Part shown: piece after piece, positions 61,963 to 64,000 of the stretch
How positions within the stretch are numbered: the first letter of the stretch is position 1
Layout of the letters: each line of letters opens with the position of its first letter
Origin: Lachnospiraceae bacterium
GTDB lineage: Bacteria; Bacillota; Clostridia; Lachnospirales; Lachnospiraceae
DNA length: 64,000 nt
NCBI GenBank assembly: GCA_017461725.1
Contig: JAFTXG010000007.1
Coordinates: 62,001-126,000, forward strand
Direction of reading: 5' to 3'
Program-made: the position numbers and the translations under genes
The notes under the pieces: model-generated
The model's database searches: none
Told to the model about the DNA's origin: nothing
The model's input: the letters and a program-made list of their open reading frames with translations, nothing else

Positions 61963-62154
61963 TAACCGTTCAGACTGGTAATTGAACCGGCCGTCTCAGA
62001 AAGGTTTCCTGTCAAAAGCCGACCCGAATTAGTCCCTAACCACCCACGGGCGTTACCGTGGGCTGGTCTTAACGGGACAGTCGGGAATCGGCATTTTGCA
62101 CGGAAATCCTTTCTGGACTTCCTGTCCGCCCCACTATCAGCGTCTGAACGGTTA
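61963..62154 (+). ncRNA. Structured 5' leader RNA: long, nearly fully paired hairpin
   Basis: The 192 bases fold back on themselves. The closing stem is 13 bp and perfect (TAACCGTTCAGAC / GTCTGAACGGTTA). An internal loop of about 20 by 26 nt follows, then paired segments CAGAAAGG-TTTCC / GGAAA-CCTTTCTG, GCCGA-CCCGA / TCGGG-TCGGC and GTCCC / GGGAC, and a tip of CCCACGG / CCGTGGG with loop GCGTTA. It ends 32 nt before the AraC start. No known riboswitch was recognised. It could be a cis-regulatory leader, a free small RNA or a fold-back mobile element. Confidence 0.6.
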
Positions 62155-62185
62155 CCATCAACCCGGAAGGAGTGTTCCCGCTGCC

Positions 62186-63082
62186 ATGGATTACCGAAAG
62201 GCAACTCTTCAAACGCTGATTCATATTGATGGGGTGTATTCGGTGCATTACTTTGAATACGCCAAGGATTTTTCCTATTCAGGAGAAATGCACAATTTCT
62301 GGGAGCTGGTGTACGCGGACAAGCAGAGCATGTACATCACCGCCGGTGCGGAGGAGATCCTGCTGCCCATCGGCCATCTGTACATCCACAAACCCAACGA
62401 ATTTCACAAGATCCGCTGCGACGGCGTCCGGGCCGCTAATTCGGTCATTGTCTCCTTTGACTGTGACTGTCCCGAGCTGATGAATATTGCAGGCATGGTC
62501 ATTGCCGCCAGCTCAGAGGAAAAGGCCCTGCTGGGTGCCATTATCCGTGAGGCCTCCATGGCGTTTTCCACGCCGCTGGGTCAGTCTTACATACGGGAAA
62601 TGATCAAATCCGGCAATGGCCCTTTCGGCTGCGAACAGCTCATCCGCATCTATCTGGAGCAGTTACTGATTTTCCTCATCCGCGGCAACCGCCGGGTCCC
62701 CCCTGCGCGCAAACCGGTAAACAATTCACTGCTGATCGCGATCTGTGATTATATGGAAAAGCATGTGGAACAGGATCTTCATTTTTCTGAGATCCAAAGC
62801 CACTTTAATATCTCCGCTTCCGTCATCAAAAAGAATTTTCGGGAACATATGGGCTGCGGCGTGATGGAGCACTTCAACCGCCTGAAGGTGGACGCAGCCA
62901 AGGAAATGATCCGGGAGGGAAATTTTACCTTCACGGAAATCTCCGAACGCCTCTCCTTCAACACCCCACAGTATTTCACCACCGTCTTTCGGCGGGTGTC
63001 GGGGATGACCCCGTCAGAGTATGCCGGATCGGTGAGGTCAAATTCGGGAGATGTGAATGTGGGCGAAAAGAGGCATGAATAA
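62186..63082 (+). CDS. AraC-family transcriptional regulator
   Basis: A 298-aa regulator. The cupin-like N-terminus has SGEMHNFWELVYADKQSMYI and LPIGHLYIHKPNEFHKI, and the C-terminal DNA-binding domain has FSEIQSHFNISASVIKKNFREHMG and ISERLSFNTPQYFTTVFRRVSGMTPSEYA. The ATG at 62186 starts the domain; the open frame before it lies in the long hairpin. The ribosome site AAGGAG is a rather distant 13 nt upstream. It is divergent from the phosphodiester glycosidase gene, its likely target. Confidence 0.85.
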   Translation: MDYRKATLQTLIHIDGVYSVHYFEYAKDFSYSGEMHNFWELVYADKQSMYITAGAEEILLPIGHLYIHKPNEFHKIRCDGVRAANSVIVSFDCDCPELMNIAGMVIAASSEEKALLGAIIREASMAFSTPLGQSYIREMIKSGNGPFGCEQLIRIYLEQLLIFLIRGNRRVPPARKPVNNSLLIAICDYMEKHVEQDLHFSEIQSHFNISASVIKKNFREHMGCGVMEHFNRLKVDAAKEMIREGNFTFTEISERLSFNTPQYFTTVFRRVSGMTPSEYAGSVRSNSGDVNVGEKRHE

Positions 63083-63431
63083 TCAGGGATGTGGACGTGC
63101 CCTCCTATCATTCACACCTGAATGTACGGTACGCTGGAGAAAACCATCCGCGCTTTCTGTGGGAAGTTCCAGGAGACAAAAAAGGCCGATGCAGATCCCT
63201 TCACACTACCGGTAATACTTCCGGCATCGTAAAAATACTGCTTGCCAATGTAACTAACGCGTTTTCTATTCCCTCTGTTTTAGAAATCGAGACCTCACCA
63301 ATTGCTTTTGGAAAAGGACTTTCCGTTGCCCTTCACCTAATATCCAAAAACGAGGGGTGTACGGGGTATAAAATAAATTTTTTCGCAAAAAGAAATCACC
63401 TATCCTTTCAATAAATGCAATTCAACACCCC
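63083..63431. other. Stretch without a recognised gene
   Basis: About 350 bp between the AraC gene and the BrnT promoter. A plus-strand frame (63091-63414) is open but has no ribosome site and no recognised domain; its last 65 codons look protein-like (IPSVLEIETSPIAFGKGL), so it may be the decayed tail of a lost gene. No structure or repeat was found. Confidence 0.35.
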
Positions 63432-63460
63432 TTGACATATAATTATTCTATAATTATAAT
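63432..63460 (+). promoter_or_regulatory. Consensus promoter of the BrnTA operon
   Basis: TTGACA (63432-63437), exactly 17 bp and TATAAT (63455-63460): a perfect sigma-A promoter. The -10 area is filled with ATTATA/TATAAT inverted repeats (63438-63466), a likely operator for the antitoxin, as these operons usually repress themselves. Confidence 0.88.
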
Positions 63461-63507
63461 ATAATCATAGAACAGTTGTGAATCCGAAATGAGGTGAATG
63501 CTATTTT

Positions 63508-63795
63508 ATGGAATACTTGAAATTTGAATGGGACGAAAACAAAAACACGATAAACAAAAGCAAGCATAATGTCTCATTCGAAGAAGCAAAAACCGTTTTC
63601 TATGATGAACAGGCCCTTGTCATTGATGATCCAGACCACTCGGAACAGGAAGATCGTTTTATCATACTCGGTCAAAGCAGTACAGTCAAACTTTTAGTTG
63701 TATGCCACTGCTACCGTGAATCGGATACGGTGATCCGAATCATCTCTGCAAGAAAAGCAACCAAGACAGAGACCACTCAATATTATGATTTTTAA
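63508..63795 (+). CDS. brnT: BrnT-family ribonuclease toxin
   Basis: A 95-aa type II toxin with a RelE-like fold that cleaves RNA. Family motifs are FEWDENKNTINKSKHNVSFEEA, the middle DPDHSEQEDRFIILGQS and the end IRIISARKATKTETTQYYDF, where the Arg-Ile-Ile-Ser-Ala-Arg-Lys box carries catalytic residues. Length is normal. It is followed 12 bp later by the antitoxin gene. Confidence 0.93.
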   Translation: MEYLKFEWDENKNTINKSKHNVSFEEAKTVFYDEQALVIDDPDHSEQEDRFIILGQSSTVKLLVVCHCYRESDTVIRIISARKATKTETTQYYDF

Positions 63796-63807
63796 GGAGG
63801 AGACCCT

Positions 63808-64000
63808 ATGAGAGAAGAATACAACTTCAGCAATGCCAGAAAGAACCCGTATATCAAGAAAGCAAAACAGCAGATTACCATCAATCTTGACCGAGATGTT
63901 ATTGATTATTTCAAGGGACAATCCGGTTCCTCCGGCATTCCCTATCAAACGCTCATCAATCTTTATCTGTCTGACTGCGTAACGCAGAAACGCGAATTGC
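63808..64000 (+). CDS. brnA: BrnA-type antitoxin, C-terminal end beyond the window
   Basis: 64 codons are visible before the window ends. The product has KKAKQQITINLDRDVIDYFKGQS followed by GIPYQTLINLYLSDCV, the ribbon-helix-helix fold of BrnA/CopG-type antitoxins, which bind the toxin and repress the operon. AAGGAGG lies 8 nt before the ATG. Only a few codons are probably missing. Confidence 0.9.
   Translation, partial: MREEYNFSNARKNPYIKKAKQQITINLDRDVIDYFKGQSGSSGIPYQTLINLYLSDCVTQKREL

Noticed and set aside
61963-62154. Integron attC site
   Set aside because: The ends do not fit the conserved attC core boxes, the structure is far longer than usual, and there is no integrase or cassette array.
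61963-62154. 6S RNA
   Set aside because: The outline is similar, but no 6S sequence signature was recognised and no terminator separates it from the AraC gene; kept only as an analogy.

Overview
The window looks like chromosomal DNA of a gut-type Lachnospiraceae (Clostridia). This rests on strong AGGAGG-type ribosome sites, LplB/LplC-type sugar permeases with a lipoprotein binding protein, CpsB/BY-kinase control of polysaccharide synthesis, EpsG-type polymerase and a BrnT/BrnA pair. No rRNA, tRNA, CRISPR array or intact insertion sequence was seen.

Region 1 (1-29,570, all on the minus strand) is a large exopolysaccharide (EPS) locus in two transcription units. The upstream unit starts at a TTTACA-N17-TATAAT promoter (29,541-29,569). 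It runs through an EpsG-like polymerase, five stand-alone GT2 transferases and two GT4 transferases, an acyltransferase, a DUF1919 protein, a GT32/pyruvyltransferase fusion, a Wzm/Wzt exporter, a pyruvyltransferase, a GT2/GT-D fusion and a hexapeptide acetyltransferase, and ends with the priming sugar-phosphate transferase and a terminator (7,396-7,423). The second unit has its own TTGACA-N17-TATACT promoter (7,300-7,328). It encodes an ABC transporter, an S24/S26 peptidase, the CpsB phosphatase, a secreted repeat-domain protein, two tandem Wzz-kinase fusions and the start of a CapD-like dehydratase. Inside the first unit, 7.4-13.2 kb is a scarred, partly AT-rich segment. It holds an AAA ATPase/TOPRIM pair that resembles a two-gene phage-defence system, a gene with a HEPN-like motif, a truncated F420-hydrogenase-type gene, and the remains of a tandem duplication in which each copy suffered a different deletion.

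Region 2 (29.8-62 kb) is a carbohydrate catabolism region. An LplB/LplC/binding-protein importer lies beside a FAD oxidoreductase, two Gfo/Idh/MocA-dehydrogenase and sugar-isomerase clusters, NagA and NagB, an SGNH esterase, an alpha/beta hydrolase, a PHP phosphatase, a nitrilase-GDPD fusion, a phosphohexomutase and a phosphodiester glycosidase. Three AraC regulators each sit next to target-like genes, two of them at divergent promoters. Together these suggest uptake and oxidative or phosphodiester-linked breakdown of an amino-sugar-containing glycan; this is inference. Small decayed genes (MATE tail, HAD with an internal deletion, nitrilase fragment) lie between them.

Region 3 (61.9-64 kb): a 192-nt near-palindromic leader precedes the third AraC gene, and the window ends in a BrnT/BrnA toxin-antitoxin operon driven by a perfect consensus promoter.
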